In this document: in pieces, positions 1-8,769 of the stretch
Layout of the letters: every line of letters begins with the position of its first letter
Position numbering within the stretch: the first letter of the stretch is position 1
Source: Seohaeicola zhoushanensis
Lineage (GTDB): Bacteria > Pseudomonadota > Alphaproteobacteria > Rhodobacterales > Rhodobacteraceae
DNA length: 64,000 nucleotides
Reading direction: 5' to 3'
Assembly: GCF_014656415.1 (NCBI RefSeq)
Contig: NZ_BNCJ01000003.1
Location: forward strand, 234,075 to 298,074
The notes under the pieces: model-generated
Database searches by the model: none
The model's input: only the letters and a program-made list of their open reading frames with translations
Told to the model about the DNA's origin: nothing
Made by a program: the position numbers and the translations under genes

Positions 1-857
1 TCGGCATGGTCGGCGAAAGCGGCGCCGGCAAGTCGATGACCGGCATGGCCATCCTCGGGCTGCTCGAACCGCCGGGGCGCATCGCGGCGGGGTCGATCCA
101 CCTCTCGGGCGACCGGATCGACCAGCTCTCGGACCGCGAGATGCAGGACGTGCGGGGCCGCCGGATCGGGGCGATCTTCCAGGACCCTCTCACCTCGCTC
201 AACCCGCTGTTCCGGGTCGGCGACCAGCTGGTCGAGACCATCCGCCTGCACACCGACCTGACCCGCGCCCAGGCGCGCGAGCGCGCCAAGGCGCTGATGC
301 GCGAGGTCGGCATCCCGGCGGTCGAGGAGCGCATCGACAATTACCCCCACCAGTTCTCGGGCGGGATGCGGCAGCGCATCGTCATCGCACTCGCGCTCTG
401 CGCCGAGCCCGAGCTGATCGTGGCCGACGAGCCGACTACCGCGCTCGACGTCTCGATCCAGGCGCAAATCACCGCGCTGCTCAAGCGGCTCTGCCGCGAG
501 CGCGGCACCGCGGTGATGCTGGTAACGCACGACATGGGGGTGATCGCCGAAACCGCCGACCGGGTCGCGGTGATGTATGCTGGCCGCCTCGCCGAAGTGG
601 GCCGCGTCGAGGACGTCGTGCAGCGTCCGCGGCACCCCTATACCGTCGGCCTCATGGGCTCGATCCCAAGCCTGCGGTCGGACGCCGAGGAACTGCAGAT
701 GATCCCCGGCGCCATGCCGCGCCTCGACGCCATCCCGCCGGGCTGCGCCTTCAACCCGCGCTGCGCCCATGCCGGCCCGAAATGCCGCCAGGACGTTCCG
801 CGCATCGACGGCCCCGGCGCCGCCTGCTGGCTTGCCATGGAAGGAGCAACCGCATGA
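1..857 (+). CDS. ABC transporter ATP-binding protein, DppD/OppD type (5' end cut by window)
   Basis: This is the first ATPase of a dipeptide/oligopeptide/nickel-type ABC importer and would energise uptake at the inner membrane. The visible reading frame opens directly on the Walker A motif (GESGAGKS), which normally lies about 35 residues from the N-terminus, so the true start is left of the window; the ATG at 6 is internal. Visible motifs are the Q-loop ([11 protein letters not shown]), the signature FSGGMRQR, Walker B ([12 protein letters not shown]) and the H-loop (LVTHD). The C-terminal oligopeptide-transporter extension is present with its cysteines (GCAFNPRC...C), which often bind an Fe-S cluster or metal in this family. 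The TGA overlaps the next ATG (ATGA), so it is coupled to the partner ATPase. Permease and binding-protein genes are presumably upstream, outside the window. Substrate cannot be read from the ATPase. Confidence 0.93.
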   Translation, partial: GMVGESGAGKSMTGMAILGLLEPPGRIAAGSIHLSGDRIDQLSDREMQDVRGRRIGAIFQDPLTSLNPLFRVGDQLVETIRLHTDLTRAQARERAKALMREVGIPAVEERIDNYPHQFSGGMRQRIVIALALCAEPELIVADEPTTALDVSIQAQITALLKRLCRERGTAVMLVTHDMGVIAETADRVAVMYAGRLAEVGRVEDVVQRPRHPYTVGLMGSIPSLRSDAEELQMIPGAMPRLDAIPPGCAFNPRCAHAGPKCRQDVPRIDGPGAACWLAMEGATA

Positions 858-1810
858 CCGCAATCCTCGAGGTCGACGCGCTGGAGCGCCGCTTCGACGT
901 CTCTGCCCCCTGGCTGAACCGCGTGATCGAGCGCAAGCCACGCCGTACCCTGCGCGCCGTCGATGGCGTCGACTTCACCATAGAACGCGGGCAGACCCTG
1001 GCGCTGGTAGGTGAATCCGGCTGCGGCAAGAGCACCATCGCACGGCTGGTGACGGGGCTGCATTCGCCGTCCGGCGGGTCGATCACCTTCCACGGCGACC
1101 GGGACCGGATGCAGATGATCTTCCAGGACCCCTACGCCAGCCTCAACCCGCGCTGGCGGGTCGGGCGCATCGTCGCCGAGCCGCTGCGCACGCTGCGCCC
1201 CGACACGCCGGACAGCATGGTCTCGGCCCGCGTCGACGAGCTGCTGCGCACCGTGGGCCTCTCGCCCTCGGACGCGTCCAAGTTCCCGCACGAATTCTCG
1301 GGCGGTCAGCGGCAACGTATCTCCATCGCCCGCGCGCTGGCGGGCGAGCCCGAGTTCCTGGTCTGCGACGAACCCACCTCGGCGCTCGACGTCTCGGTTC
1401 AGGCTCAAGTGCTGAACCTGATGAAACGGCTGCAACGCGAGATGGGTCTCAGCTATCTGTTCATCAGCCACGACCTTAGCGTGGTGCGGCACATGGCCGA
1501 TGTCATCGCCGTGATGTACCTGGGCCGCATCGTCGAGATTCAGCCAACCGCCGATCTATTCGCCAATCCGCTGCATCCCTACACGCGGCTGTTGCTCGAA
1601 ACGATCCCCGATCTCGAAGCGCCCAAACGCGACCGCGCCCCGATGGGCGGCGAAGTCCCCTCGCCCGTCTCACCGCCGTCGGGCTGCAGTTTCCACCCGC
1701 GCTGCCCGCTCGCCTTCGACCGCTGCAAGGCCGAGCGCCCGCTACGCCGCGCCGAGGTGCACGACCGCCGCGTCGCCTGTTTCGCCTGCGAGGAGAAGGC
1801 CCATGTATGA
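854..1810 (+). CDS. ABC transporter ATP-binding protein, DppF/OppF type
   Basis: Second ATPase (318 aa) of the same oligopeptide-family importer. A longer open frame begins upstream, but the ATG at 854 is chosen because it overlaps the TGA of the preceding gene and gives the normal family N-terminus ([14 protein letters not shown]). It has Walker A (GESGCGKST), the Q-loop ([14 protein letters not shown]), the signature FSGGQRQR, Walker B ([12 protein letters not shown]), the H-loop (FISHD) and the C-terminal Cys-containing extension ([15 protein letters not shown]). DppD and DppF form a heterodimer on two permeases. Its last codons overlap the following deaminase gene by 8 bases, which suggests one transcript and hints that the imported compound could be, or release, a nucleobase; that link is inference. 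Confidence 0.93.
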   Translation: MTAILEVDALERRFDVSAPWLNRVIERKPRRTLRAVDGVDFTIERGQTLALVGESGCGKSTIARLVTGLHSPSGGSITFHGDRDRMQMIFQDPYASLNPRWRVGRIVAEPLRTLRPDTPDSMVSARVDELLRTVGLSPSDASKFPHEFSGGQRQRISIARALAGEPEFLVCDEPTSALDVSVQAQVLNLMKRLQREMGLSYLFISHDLSVVRHMADVIAVMYLGRIVEIQPTADLFANPLHPYTRLLLETIPDLEAPKRDRAPMGGEVPSPVSPPSGCSFHPRCPLAFDRCKAERPLRRAEVHDRRVACFACEEKAHV

Positions 1811-2300
1811 AGAGCGCTTCATGCGCCGCGCCATCGAGATCTCGGCACAGGCGCTCGAAACCCCCGGCACCGAGCCGTTCGGCTCGGTCGTGGTCAAGGG
1901 CGGCAGGATCGTCGGCGAAGGGATTAACCGCTCGGTGATGAACCACGACCCGACCTCGCATGGCGAGACCGAGGCCATCCGCGACGCCTGCCGCAACCTG
2001 CAGACGGTCGATCTGCGCGGCTGCGAGCTCTACACCAGCTGCGAGCCCTGCGCGCTCTGCGTGGCCGCGATGGGCATCGCCGGGATCTCGGCGCTTTACT
2101 ACGCCGCCGACATGGCCCAGGCCGGCGCTGTTCTGACCGGCCTGCCCGAGGCGGCGCGTTTCCCGATCGACCCCGACCAGCTGACCCGCGAATGCAGCCT
2201 GCCGGTCGCCAAGCGGCAGATGCCCTCCGAACAGCATCTCGATCGCCCCGCGGCCGATATCCTGGCCGAATGGGCGGCACGGGCCCGCAGCAGGGTCTGA
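1803..2300 (+). CDS. nucleobase/nucleoside deaminase (guanine deaminase-like, CDA fold)
   Basis: A 165-aa cytoplasmic deaminase of the cytidine/deoxycytidylate deaminase superfamily. The zinc site is intact: HGE (His ligand and catalytic Glu, in DPTSHGETEAIRDAC) and PCxxC (TSCEPCALC). The spacing and the words around both motifs most resemble bacterial guanine deaminase (GuaD of the Bacillus type) rather than tRNA adenosine deaminase TadA, which would lack the long C-terminal tail seen here. The likely reaction is hydrolytic deamination of guanine to xanthine, or of a related base or pterin. It overlaps the upstream transporter ATPase by 8 bases, so it probably acts on what that transporter imports. 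An xanthine dehydrogenase operon lies 44 kb away in the same window and could use the product. The exact substrate is uncertain. Confidence 0.8.
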   Translation: MYEERFMRRAIEISAQALETPGTEPFGSVVVKGGRIVGEGINRSVMNHDPTSHGETEAIRDACRNLQTVDLRGCELYTSCEPCALCVAAMGIAGISALYYAADMAQAGAVLTGLPEAARFPIDPDQLTRECSLPVAKRQMPSEQHLDRPAADILAEWAARARSRV

Positions 2301-2349
2301 GCACAGGTTTCGGCCCGGATCTGTCATGAAACTGTCACTGGCGCGGACT

Positions 2350-2377
2350 CCATATTTCTATTAATCGGGAAATATGG
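2350..2377 (+). promoter_or_regulatory. probable ArsR operator (perfect inverted repeat over the start codon)
   Basis: CCATATTTC, ten bases, then GAAATATGG: a perfect 9-bp inverted repeat in an otherwise GC-rich region. The right arm covers the ATG (2374) of the ArsR-ArsC fusion gene. ArsR/SmtB repressors bind AT-rich dyads of this size near their own promoters, so this is the expected autoregulatory site. Binding is inferred. Confidence 0.7.
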
Positions 2378-3216
2378 ATATAAACACCGCCACCAGTGCA
2401 TTCGCCACGCTCGGCCATCCCGGCCGTCTCGCCGTCTTCCGGCTGCTGATGCGACACGCCCCCCACGGCGTGCGCCCAACCGAGATTGCCGAGACGCTGG
2501 GGCTCAAGCAGAACACCCTGTCGCACCACCTGTCCGACCTCGCGGCCTCGGGCCTGGTCCAGGTCGAACGGCAGGGCCGCTCGCTGCTCTACTCCGTGAA
2601 CCTCGACCAGACCGAGGGCCTGATCGGCTACCTCGCCCTCGATGTCGGCCGGGGTCGCCCCGACCTCCTCTCCTCCCTCCTCGCCTCTGCCAAGGAGCCC
2701 TCCGCCATGGGGGACAAGACCTACAACGTGCTCTTCATATGCTCCGGCAACTCGGCCCGGTCGATCTTTGCCGAGGCGCTGTTGCGCGATCTCGGACGCG
2801 GCAAGTTCCACGCCTTCTCGGCCGGGGTGCGCCCCGGCAGCAGGCTGAACCCCTTCGCACTCGCGGTGCTGGACCGCAACGGGCACGACGTTCACGACCT
2901 GCGCGCCAAGCATGTCGCCGAATTCCAGCAGCCCGGCGCGCCGGTGATGGATTTCGTCTTTACCGTCTGCGACACCGCGGCGGGCGAGGAATGCCCGCCC
3001 TGGCCGGGTCAGCCGATCACCGGCCACTGGGGCCTGCCCGACCCGGTCAAGGCCACCGGAACCGACGCCGAAAAGGCGCTGCTCTTCGCCCAGACCTATG
3101 GCGCGCTCCAGCGCCGCATCGCCGCCTTCGTCGAACTGCCCTTCGCCAGCCTCGACCGCATCTCGCTGCAATCGCATGTCGACGAGATCGGCACCCAGGC
3201 CCTGCAAGAGGACTGA
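2374..3216 (+). CDS. ArsR-type repressor fused to arsenate reductase ArsC (LMW-phosphatase fold)
   Basis: A 280-aa two-domain protein. Residues about 1-100 are a winged helix of the ArsR/SmtB family ([22 protein letters not shown]...). Residues about 115-275 are a thioredoxin-coupled ArsC with the P-loop C123-S-G-N-S-A-R129, the redox pair C199 and C207 (CDTAAGEEC), and the catalytic DP motif at D223. All catalytic residues of arsenate-to-arsenite reduction are therefore present. The ArsR half contains no cysteine, so it lacks the usual As(III)-binding thiols; ligand sensing may be done by the fused reductase domain (inference). The ATG at 2374 fits the family N-terminus and lies inside a perfect dyad operator. 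It is followed after 5 bases by the GAPDH gene and then arsJ. No Acr3 or ArsB arsenite pump is in the window. Confidence 0.92.
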   Translation: MDINTATSAFATLGHPGRLAVFRLLMRHAPHGVRPTEIAETLGLKQNTLSHHLSDLAASGLVQVERQGRSLLYSVNLDQTEGLIGYLALDVGRGRPDLLSSLLASAKEPSAMGDKTYNVLFICSGNSARSIFAEALLRDLGRGKFHAFSAGVRPGSRLNPFALAVLDRNGHDVHDLRAKHVAEFQQPGAPVMDFVFTVCDTAAGEECPPWPGQPITGHWGLPDPVKATGTDAEKALLFAQTYGALQRRIAAFVELPFASLDRISLQSHVDEIGTQALQED

Positions 3217-3221
3217 CCCCC

Positions 3222-4229
3222 ATGCCCCGCATTGCCATCAACGGCCTTGGCCGGATCGGAAAACTCGTGCTGCGCGGCCTGATTGACAGCGGCGCCGGCG
3301 GCGAGATCGTGCTGCTGAACGACCCGGTGGGCGACGCCGAACAGCATGCGCTGCTGATGGAGTTCGACTCGGTCCATGGCCGCTGGCGCACCCCGGTTGC
3401 CGCCGCCGAGGGCGCGCTAGTGCTGGACGGCCGGACCATCCGCCTGACCCACGAGAAGTCCATCGAGGCGCTACCCCTGGCCGAGCTGGGCGTCGACCTG
3501 GTGGTCGACTGCACCGGCGTCTTCAAGACCGCCGCCAGGGTCGCGCCCTATTACGCCGCCGGTGTGAACAAGGTCGTGGTCAGCGCCCCGGTCAAGGACG
3601 GCGGCGCGCTGAACCTGGTCTACGGGGTCAACCATCACCTTTACGACGGCTCGCAAGCCCTTGTAACCGCGGCCTCCTGCACCACCAACTGCCTCGCCCC
3701 GCTGGTCAAGGTCATCCACGAGAGCCTGGGCATCCGTCATGGCTCGATCACCACGATCCACGATGTCACCAACACCCAAACCATCGTCGACCGCCCGGCC
3801 AAGGACATGCGCCGGGCGCGTTCCGCGCTGATGAACCTGATCCCCACGACCACCGGAAGCGCCACCGCGATCACGCTGATCTACCCCGAGCTCAAGGGCC
3901 GGCTGAACGGCCACGCCGTCCGCGTGCCCCTGCTGAACGCCTCGCTCACCGACTGCGTCTTCGAAGTCGAGCGCGCCACCACCGCCGAAGAGGTCAACGC
4001 GCTCTTCGCCGCCGCCGCCGAGGGGCCGCTCAGGGGCATCCTCGGCTTCGAGACCCGCCCGCTGGTGTCCTGCGACTATACCAACGATCCGCGCTCCTCG
4101 ATCATCGACGGGCCGTCCACCATGGTGACCAACGGGACCCAGGTGAAGGTCTACGCCTGGTATGACAACGAATGGGGCTATGCCTGCCGCCTTGGCGACA
4201 TCACCCGGCTGGTCGCGGGGTCGATGTGA
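3222..4229 (+). CDS. glyceraldehyde-3-phosphate dehydrogenase, arsenate-resistance (ArsJ-associated) type
   Basis: A 335-aa NAD-dependent GAPDH with the Rossmann start ([15 protein letters not shown]), catalytic Cys153 in SCTTNC, and the C-terminal signature WYDNEWGY. The open frame extends far upstream, but the ATG at 3222, five bases after the ArsR-ArsC stop, gives the normal N-terminus and length. In operons with arsJ this enzyme uses arsenate in place of phosphate and makes 1-arseno-3-phosphoglycerate, which ArsJ exports (established for the GAPDH/ArsJ pair). Its position between the ArsR-ArsC fusion and arsJ argues for that role rather than central glycolysis. The stop overlaps the GTG start of arsJ (GTGA), so the two are translationally coupled. 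Confidence 0.92.
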   Translation: MPRIAINGLGRIGKLVLRGLIDSGAGGEIVLLNDPVGDAEQHALLMEFDSVHGRWRTPVAAAEGALVLDGRTIRLTHEKSIEALPLAELGVDLVVDCTGVFKTAARVAPYYAAGVNKVVVSAPVKDGGALNLVYGVNHHLYDGSQALVTAASCTTNCLAPLVKVIHESLGIRHGSITTIHDVTNTQTIVDRPAKDMRRARSALMNLIPTTTGSATAITLIYPELKGRLNGHAVRVPLLNASLTDCVFEVERATTAEEVNALFAAAAEGPLRGILGFETRPLVSCDYTNDPRSSIIDGPSTMVTNGTQVKVYAWYDNEWGYACRLGDITRLVAGSM

Positions 4230-5479
4230 CCACGACCACGGCGAATCCGCTGCGGGCCTATGGCGCGGTGACGGCGGCCTACTGGGCCTTCATGCTCTCG
4301 GACGGCGCGCTGCGGATGCTGGTGCTGCTGCACTTCAACGCGCTCGGCTTCTCGCCGGTGCAGCTCGCCTGGCTGTTCCTGCTCTACGAGGTCGCGGGCA
4401 TCGTAACCAACCTCGCCGCCGGCTGGCTGGCGGCAAGGTTCGGCCTGGCCTCGACCCTCTACGCTGGCCTCGCGCTCCAGATCGCCGCGCTGATCGCCCT
4501 GGCCCAGCTCGATCCGGGCTGGAGCGTCGCTGTCTCGGTCGCCTTCGTCATGACCGTGCAGGGCCTGTCGGGCGTCGCCAAGGACCTCGCCAAGATGTCC
4601 TCCAAATCGGCGGTCAAGCTGCTGGCCCCTAGCGGCGACGGCGGCCTGTTCCGCTGGGTCGCGGCACTGACCGGGTCGAAAAACGCGGTCAAGGGGCTGG
4701 GTTTCTTCCTCGGCGCGGCCCTGCTCGGCCTTGCCGGGTTTCGCACGGCGGTCTGGAGCATGGCGGCGGTGCTTGCCGTGATCCTGGTCGCCGTCATTCT
4801 GTTCCTTCCCGCGGGCCTGCCCGGACGGATGAAATCCGAGGAGACATGGAGCGGCTGGCGCTCGAAGGACAGCCGCATCGACAGCCTCTCGCTGGCGCGC
4901 ATGTTCCTCTTCGGTGCGCGCGACGTCTGGTTCGTGGTCGGAATCCCGGTCTATTTCCAGGCTGTCTTATCGGATGGCACCGCCGAGGGCCGGCGCGAGG
5001 CCTTCTTCCTGGTCGGCGGCTTCATGGCGCTCTGGATAATCGCCTATGGCGCGGTGCAGGCGCTGGCGCCGCGCCTGCTGGGGGCGCGAGGCCAGCCGGA
5101 ACAGGCGATCACCCAAAAGGCGATCCGCTGGGCCGGCCTACTTGCACCACTGCCCTTCGCGCTGGCCGCCGCCGCGTGGATCGCGGGCGAACCGTCACCC
5201 TGGCTGACAACGACTCTGGTCGCAGGCCTGCTGCTCTTCGGCTTCGTCTTCGCGGTAAATTCCTCGGTGCATTCCTACCTGATCCTCGCCTTCGGTTCGG
5301 CGGAGCGCATCACCCGCGACGTCGGCTTTTACTACATGGCTAATGCCGCCGGCCGCCTGCTCGGCACGCTGCTCTCGGGTCTCAGTTTCCAGGTCGGCGG
5401 GCTGCCGCTCTGCCTCGCCACCGCCGGTGCGATGGCGACGGCCAGCTGGCTGGCCGCACTCCGCCTTTCGGACGCATAG
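4226..5479 (+). CDS. arsJ: ArsJ, organoarsenical (1-arseno-3-phosphoglycerate) efflux MFS permease
   Basis: A 417-aa major facilitator protein with about 11-12 hydrophobic segments and the ArsJ-type N-terminus ([20 protein letters not shown]). The characteristic motif [19 protein letters not shown] follows the fourth segment. An ATG at 4172 is in frame, but a GTG at 4226 overlapping the GAPDH TGA is preferred because the extra residues are not family-like and would sit inside the GAPDH gene. ArsJ exports the unstable arseno-sugar phosphate made by the upstream GAPDH, removing arsenate from the cell without reduction. Together with the ArsR-ArsC fusion the operon encodes both an arsenate reductase and a reduction-free arsenate exit route. 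Confidence 0.92.
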   Translation: MTTTTANPLRAYGAVTAAYWAFMLSDGALRMLVLLHFNALGFSPVQLAWLFLLYEVAGIVTNLAAGWLAARFGLASTLYAGLALQIAALIALAQLDPGWSVAVSVAFVMTVQGLSGVAKDLAKMSSKSAVKLLAPSGDGGLFRWVAALTGSKNAVKGLGFFLGAALLGLAGFRTAVWSMAAVLAVILVAVILFLPAGLPGRMKSEETWSGWRSKDSRIDSLSLARMFLFGARDVWFVVGIPVYFQAVLSDGTAEGRREAFFLVGGFMALWIIAYGAVQALAPRLLGARGQPEQAITQKAIRWAGLLAPLPFALAAAAWIAGEPSPWLTTTLVAGLLLFGFVFAVNSSVHSYLILAFGSAERITRDVGFYYMANAAGRLLGTLLSGLSFQVGGLPLCLATAGAMATASWLAALRLSDA

Positions 5480-5579
5480 CCAGGACGAATACCCCACTTC
5501 GGTTTCTCCTATGACGCATCCAGCGGCCTTTTGTGCCAAAAGGGGTCAAGGAAGTTGTGACAAGCTGGGACCAGGACAT

Positions 5580-6722
5580 ATGGGCGACCTTTCGGGCATA
5601 CTCGTCGTATCGATCGAACAGGCGGTCGCAGCCCCCTATCTCTCCGGACGGCTGGCCGAGGCCGGCGCCCGTGTCATCAAGATCGAACGCGACCAGGGCG
5701 ATTTCGCGCGCGGCTATGACCGGCTGGTGCACGGCGAAAGCGCCTATTTCGTCTGGCTGAACCGGGGCAAGGAAAGTGTCTGCCTTGATCTGAAGTCGCC
5801 CGATGACATGGCCATCCTGACCGAGATGCTGGACCGCGCCGACGTCTTCATCCAGAACCTAGCCCCCGGCGCGGCCGACCGGCTTGGCCTCTCGCCCGAA
5901 ACCCTGCGGGGCCGCAATCCGCGCCTCATCACCGTGACGATCAACGGCTATGGCGATACCGGCCCCTATGCCGAGCGCAAGGCCTACGACCTGCTGGTCC
6001 AGGCCGAGAGCGGTCTGTCGGCGATCACCGGGAACGAGGCCGGCACCGCTCGCGTCGGCGTCTCGGTCTGCGACATCGCCACCGGCATGACCGCGCATCA
6101 GGCGGTGCTGCAGGCGCTATTCGCCCGCCAACGGAGCGGACAGGGACGGCACATCTCGGTCAGCCTGTTCCACGCGCTGGCCGACTGGATGAACGTGCCC
6201 TACCTGCAATATGCCTATGGCGGCAAGGTCGCCGAACGGCAGGGCCTGCGTCACCCGACGATCGCGCCCTATGGCGTCTTCGCCGCCGCCGATGGCAAGG
6301 AGATCCTGCTGTCGATCCAGAACGAACGCGAATGGGTCCGCCTCTGCGAGCAGGTGCTCGACGCCCCCGCGCTCGCCACCGACCCGCGTTTCGCCAGCAA
6401 CTCCGACCGGGTCGCCAACCGGCCCGAGCTCGACGGAATCGTTGCCGAGACCTTCGCGCAGTTCTCCCGCGACGAGATTTTCGCGCGGCTCTCGGCGGCG
6501 GATATCGCCTGCGGCCAGGTCAGCAGCCTCGCCGATCTCGCCGAGCATCCGCAGAACCGATATGTCGAAGCCGACACGCCCAGCGGCCCCGTCCGCCTGC
6601 TTGGCCCCGGCGCGTTGGTCGATGGCGCGCTGCCGCAATACGGCCCGGTCCCGGCGCTTGGCCAGCACACTGATGCCGTCCGGGCCGAATTCACCCCGCA
6701 TCGCGACGAACAGGCCGGCTGA
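5580..6722 (+). CDS. CaiB/BaiF family (family III) CoA-transferase
   Basis: A 380-aa family III CoA-transferase. The frame is open further upstream, but the ATG at 5580 yields the standard N-terminus (GDLSGILVVSIEQAVAAPYLSGRLAEAGA). Visible signatures are the CoA-binding strand IKIERDQGDFAR, the NRGKESVCLDLK segment, and the catalytic aspartate in the YDLLVQAESGL segment (residues about 138-148). These enzymes move CoA from a donor such as succinyl-CoA to an organic acid in the cytoplasm. The acyl-CoA dehydrogenase and MaoC-type hydratase that follow form a three-step set: activation, oxidation, hydration. The same gene combination occurs in itaconate/mesaconate-type pathways, but the acid used here is not determined by sequence. 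Confidence 0.9.
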   Translation: MGDLSGILVVSIEQAVAAPYLSGRLAEAGARVIKIERDQGDFARGYDRLVHGESAYFVWLNRGKESVCLDLKSPDDMAILTEMLDRADVFIQNLAPGAADRLGLSPETLRGRNPRLITVTINGYGDTGPYAERKAYDLLVQAESGLSAITGNEAGTARVGVSVCDIATGMTAHQAVLQALFARQRSGQGRHISVSLFHALADWMNVPYLQYAYGGKVAERQGLRHPTIAPYGVFAAADGKEILLSIQNEREWVRLCEQVLDAPALATDPRFASNSDRVANRPELDGIVAETFAQFSRDEIFARLSAADIACGQVSSLADLAEHPQNRYVEADTPSGPVRLLGPGALVDGALPQYGPVPALGQHTDAVRAEFTPHRDEQAG

Positions 6723-6766
6723 CCGGCACGACGATCAAACCGCACAACAGGAACAGGATTGCCCCC

Positions 6767-7936
6767 GTGACCATACCCACCACCACCTCCGGACAATTCG
6801 CCGACCTGCGCGACGCGCTGCGCGCGCTCTGCGCCGAGTTCCCGGCGGAATATCACCGGACCCACGCCCGCAACGACACCTACCCGGTCGAGTTCATCGA
6901 CGCGCTGACCCGCGACGGCTGGCTCGCCGCGATGATCCCCGAGGAATACGGCGGCGCGGGTCTCGGCCTCGCCGAGGCCTCGGTGGTGATGGAGGAGATC
7001 AACCGCAGCGGCGGCAACGCCGGGCACTGCCACGGCCAGATGTACAACATGGGCACGCTGCTGCGGCACGGCTCGGACGCGCAGAAGGCGGCCTACCTGC
7101 CCGGAATCGCCTCGGGTGAGCTGCGCCTCCAGTCCATGGCGGTGACCGAACCGACCACCGGCACCGACACCACCAAGATCAAGACCGTCGCGGTGCGCAA
7201 GGGCGACCGCTATGTCGTCAACGGCCAGAAGGTCTGGATCTCCCGGATCGAGCATTCCGACCTGATGATCCTGCTCGCCCGAACCACCCCGCTGGACGAG
7301 GTCAAGCGCAAGTCGATGGGCATGTCGATCTTCATCGTCGAGCTGTCCAAGGCGCTCGGGCACGGCATGGAAATCCGCAAGATCCGGAACATGGTCGGCC
7401 ACGAGACATACGAGGTCTTCTTCGACAACCTCGAAATCCCGGTCGAGAACATGATCGGCGAAGAGGGCATGGGCTTCCGCTACATCCTCGACGGTCTGAA
7501 CGCCGAACGGACGCTGATCGCGGCGGAATGCATCGGCGACGGCTATTGGTTCGTCGAGAAGGCCGCCGCCTACGCCAAGGAGCGCGTGGTCTTCGGCCGT
7601 CCCATCGGCCAGAACCAGGGCGTGCAGTTCCCGGTCGCCAAGGCCTATGTGAACCTCGAGGCCGCCAACCTGATGCGCTTCGAGGCCTGCCGCCGGTTCG
7701 ATGCGCACGAGGACTGCGGCGCGCAGGCGAACATGGCCAAGATGCTGGCCGCCGATGCGTCTTGGGAAGCGGCCAACGCCTGCCTGCAGACCCATGGCGG
7801 CTTCGGCTTCGCCGAGGAATACGACGTCGAGCGCAAGTTCCGCGAGACCCGCCTCTACCAGGTCGCGCCGATCTCGACCAACCTGATCCTGTCCTATGTC
7901 GCCGAGCACGTTCTCGGCATGCCGAGGTCGTTCTGA
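6767..7936 (+). CDS. acyl-CoA dehydrogenase
   Basis: A 389-aa FAD-dependent acyl-CoA dehydrogenase, GTG start, 44 bases after the CoA-transferase. Family marks are IPEEYGGAGLGLAEAS, the flavin-binding MAVTEPTTGTDT, KVWIS, and the C-terminal LQTHGGFGFAEEYDVERKFRE. The catalytic base common in short- and medium-chain enzymes (Glu in the YEGT segment near the C-terminus) is absent: the aligned sequence is YQVAPIST. A glutamate is instead found at E247 before R248 (GLNAERTL), the place of the base in isovaleryl- and long-chain acyl-CoA dehydrogenases, so activity is expected with the alternative geometry. It probably oxidises a branched or short acyl-CoA. Its TGA overlaps the ATG of the hydratase gene (TGATG). 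Confidence 0.92.
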   Translation: MTIPTTTSGQFADLRDALRALCAEFPAEYHRTHARNDTYPVEFIDALTRDGWLAAMIPEEYGGAGLGLAEASVVMEEINRSGGNAGHCHGQMYNMGTLLRHGSDAQKAAYLPGIASGELRLQSMAVTEPTTGTDTTKIKTVAVRKGDRYVVNGQKVWISRIEHSDLMILLARTTPLDEVKRKSMGMSIFIVELSKALGHGMEIRKIRNMVGHETYEVFFDNLEIPVENMIGEEGMGFRYILDGLNAERTLIAAECIGDGYWFVEKAAAYAKERVVFGRPIGQNQGVQFPVAKAYVNLEAANLMRFEACRRFDAHEDCGAQANMAKMLAADASWEAANACLQTHGGFGFAEEYDVERKFRETRLYQVAPISTNLILSYVAEHVLGMPRSF

Positions 7937-8769
7937 TGTCGGTGGCGGATCAGGCCCGCGCATGGATCGGCCGGCAACGCCACGCGACCGATCTGGTGAC
8001 CGCGCGCCTCGCCGATGAGTTCCGGGTGACACTCGGCGCGATGCATGCGCAGGTGCCGGAAAGCCCCGGCCTGCAGTGGTGCCTGGCGCCGGATATCTAC
8101 CCGAAGGACGAGCTGGGCCGCGACGGCCATCCGCGCACCGGCCTTGTGGTGCCCGATCTCGGCCTGCCGCGCCGGATGTGGGCGGGGGGCGAGGTCGAAT
8201 GGTGCGGCGCGCTGAGGCCCGGTGACGCGGTCAGCGTCGAAACCACCGTGCGCGACGTCGCCTACAAGGAAGGCCGCAGCGGCAAGCTCGGCTTCCTGAC
8301 GCTGGATATCCGCTATCTCGTCGCCAATGACCTCCGGGTCGCCGAACGGCGCGACATCGTCTACCGCGAAGACCCCGCCCCCGACGCACCGAAACCCGCG
8401 CTGCCAGAGGCCGCGGCCTGGCCCGAGGCCGCGGGGCGCGAGGTCCTGCCGGACCCGACCCTGCTGTTCCGCTACTCGGCCATCACCTTCAACGGCCACC
8501 GCATCCACTACGATCACCCCTATGCCACTACCGTCGAAGGCTATGCCGGGCTGGTCGTGCATGGCCCGATCCAGGCCATCTGGATGCAGCACCTTGCGAC
8601 CGACCTGCTGGGCCGCATCCCATCGCGCTTTTCCTATCGCGGGGTGTCGCCGTTGACCGTCGGCAACACGGTGCGCGTCGAGGCCCGTCCCGGCGCCGAA
8701 GGGTTGGAACTGCGGGTCCGCGACATCGGCCGCAACGTCGTCACGATGATCGCGACCGCGCAGGGCTGA
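7936..8769 (+). CDS. MaoC/HTD2-like (FAS1-like) acyl-CoA hydratase/dehydratase
   Basis: A 277-aa double hot-dog protein. The N-terminal half carries LPRRMWAGGEVEWCGALRPGD and the C-terminal half the hydratase signature FRYSAITFNGHRIHYDHPY with GLVVHGP, typical of mesaconyl-C4-CoA or itaconyl-CoA hydratase-like proteins. The ATG at 7936 overlaps the stop of the acyl-CoA dehydrogenase, so it belongs to the same operon and would hydrate the enoyl-CoA made there. A longer frame upstream is rejected because it lies in the dehydrogenase gene. The last 29 bases overlap the convergent LysR gene. No CitE-like lyase, which would complete an itaconate route, is in the window. Confidence 0.88.
   Translation: MSVADQARAWIGRQRHATDLVTARLADEFRVTLGAMHAQVPESPGLQWCLAPDIYPKDELGRDGHPRTGLVVPDLGLPRRMWAGGEVEWCGALRPGDAVSVETTVRDVAYKEGRSGKLGFLTLDIRYLVANDLRVAERRDIVYREDPAPDAPKPALPEAAAWPEAAGREVLPDPTLLFRYSAITFNGHRIHYDHPYATTVEGYAGLVVHGPIQAIWMQHLATDLLGRIPSRFSYRGVSPLTVGNTVRVEARPGAEGLELRVRDIGRNVVTMIATAQG

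Noticed and set aside
638-1492. 284-codon open frame opposite the transporter ATPases
   Set aside because: Antisense shadow of two clear ABC ATPase genes; product is low-complexity and unlike any family.
6767-7936. Inactive acyl-CoA dehydrogenase because the C-terminal Glu is missing
   Set aside because: E247 occupies the alternative catalytic position known in isovaleryl and long-chain enzymes, so activity is expected.
6269-8032. 587-codon antisense frame over the CoA-transferase and acyl-CoA dehydrogenase genes
   Set aside because: High GC leaves the opposite strand open; the plus-strand frames have complete motifs and good starts.
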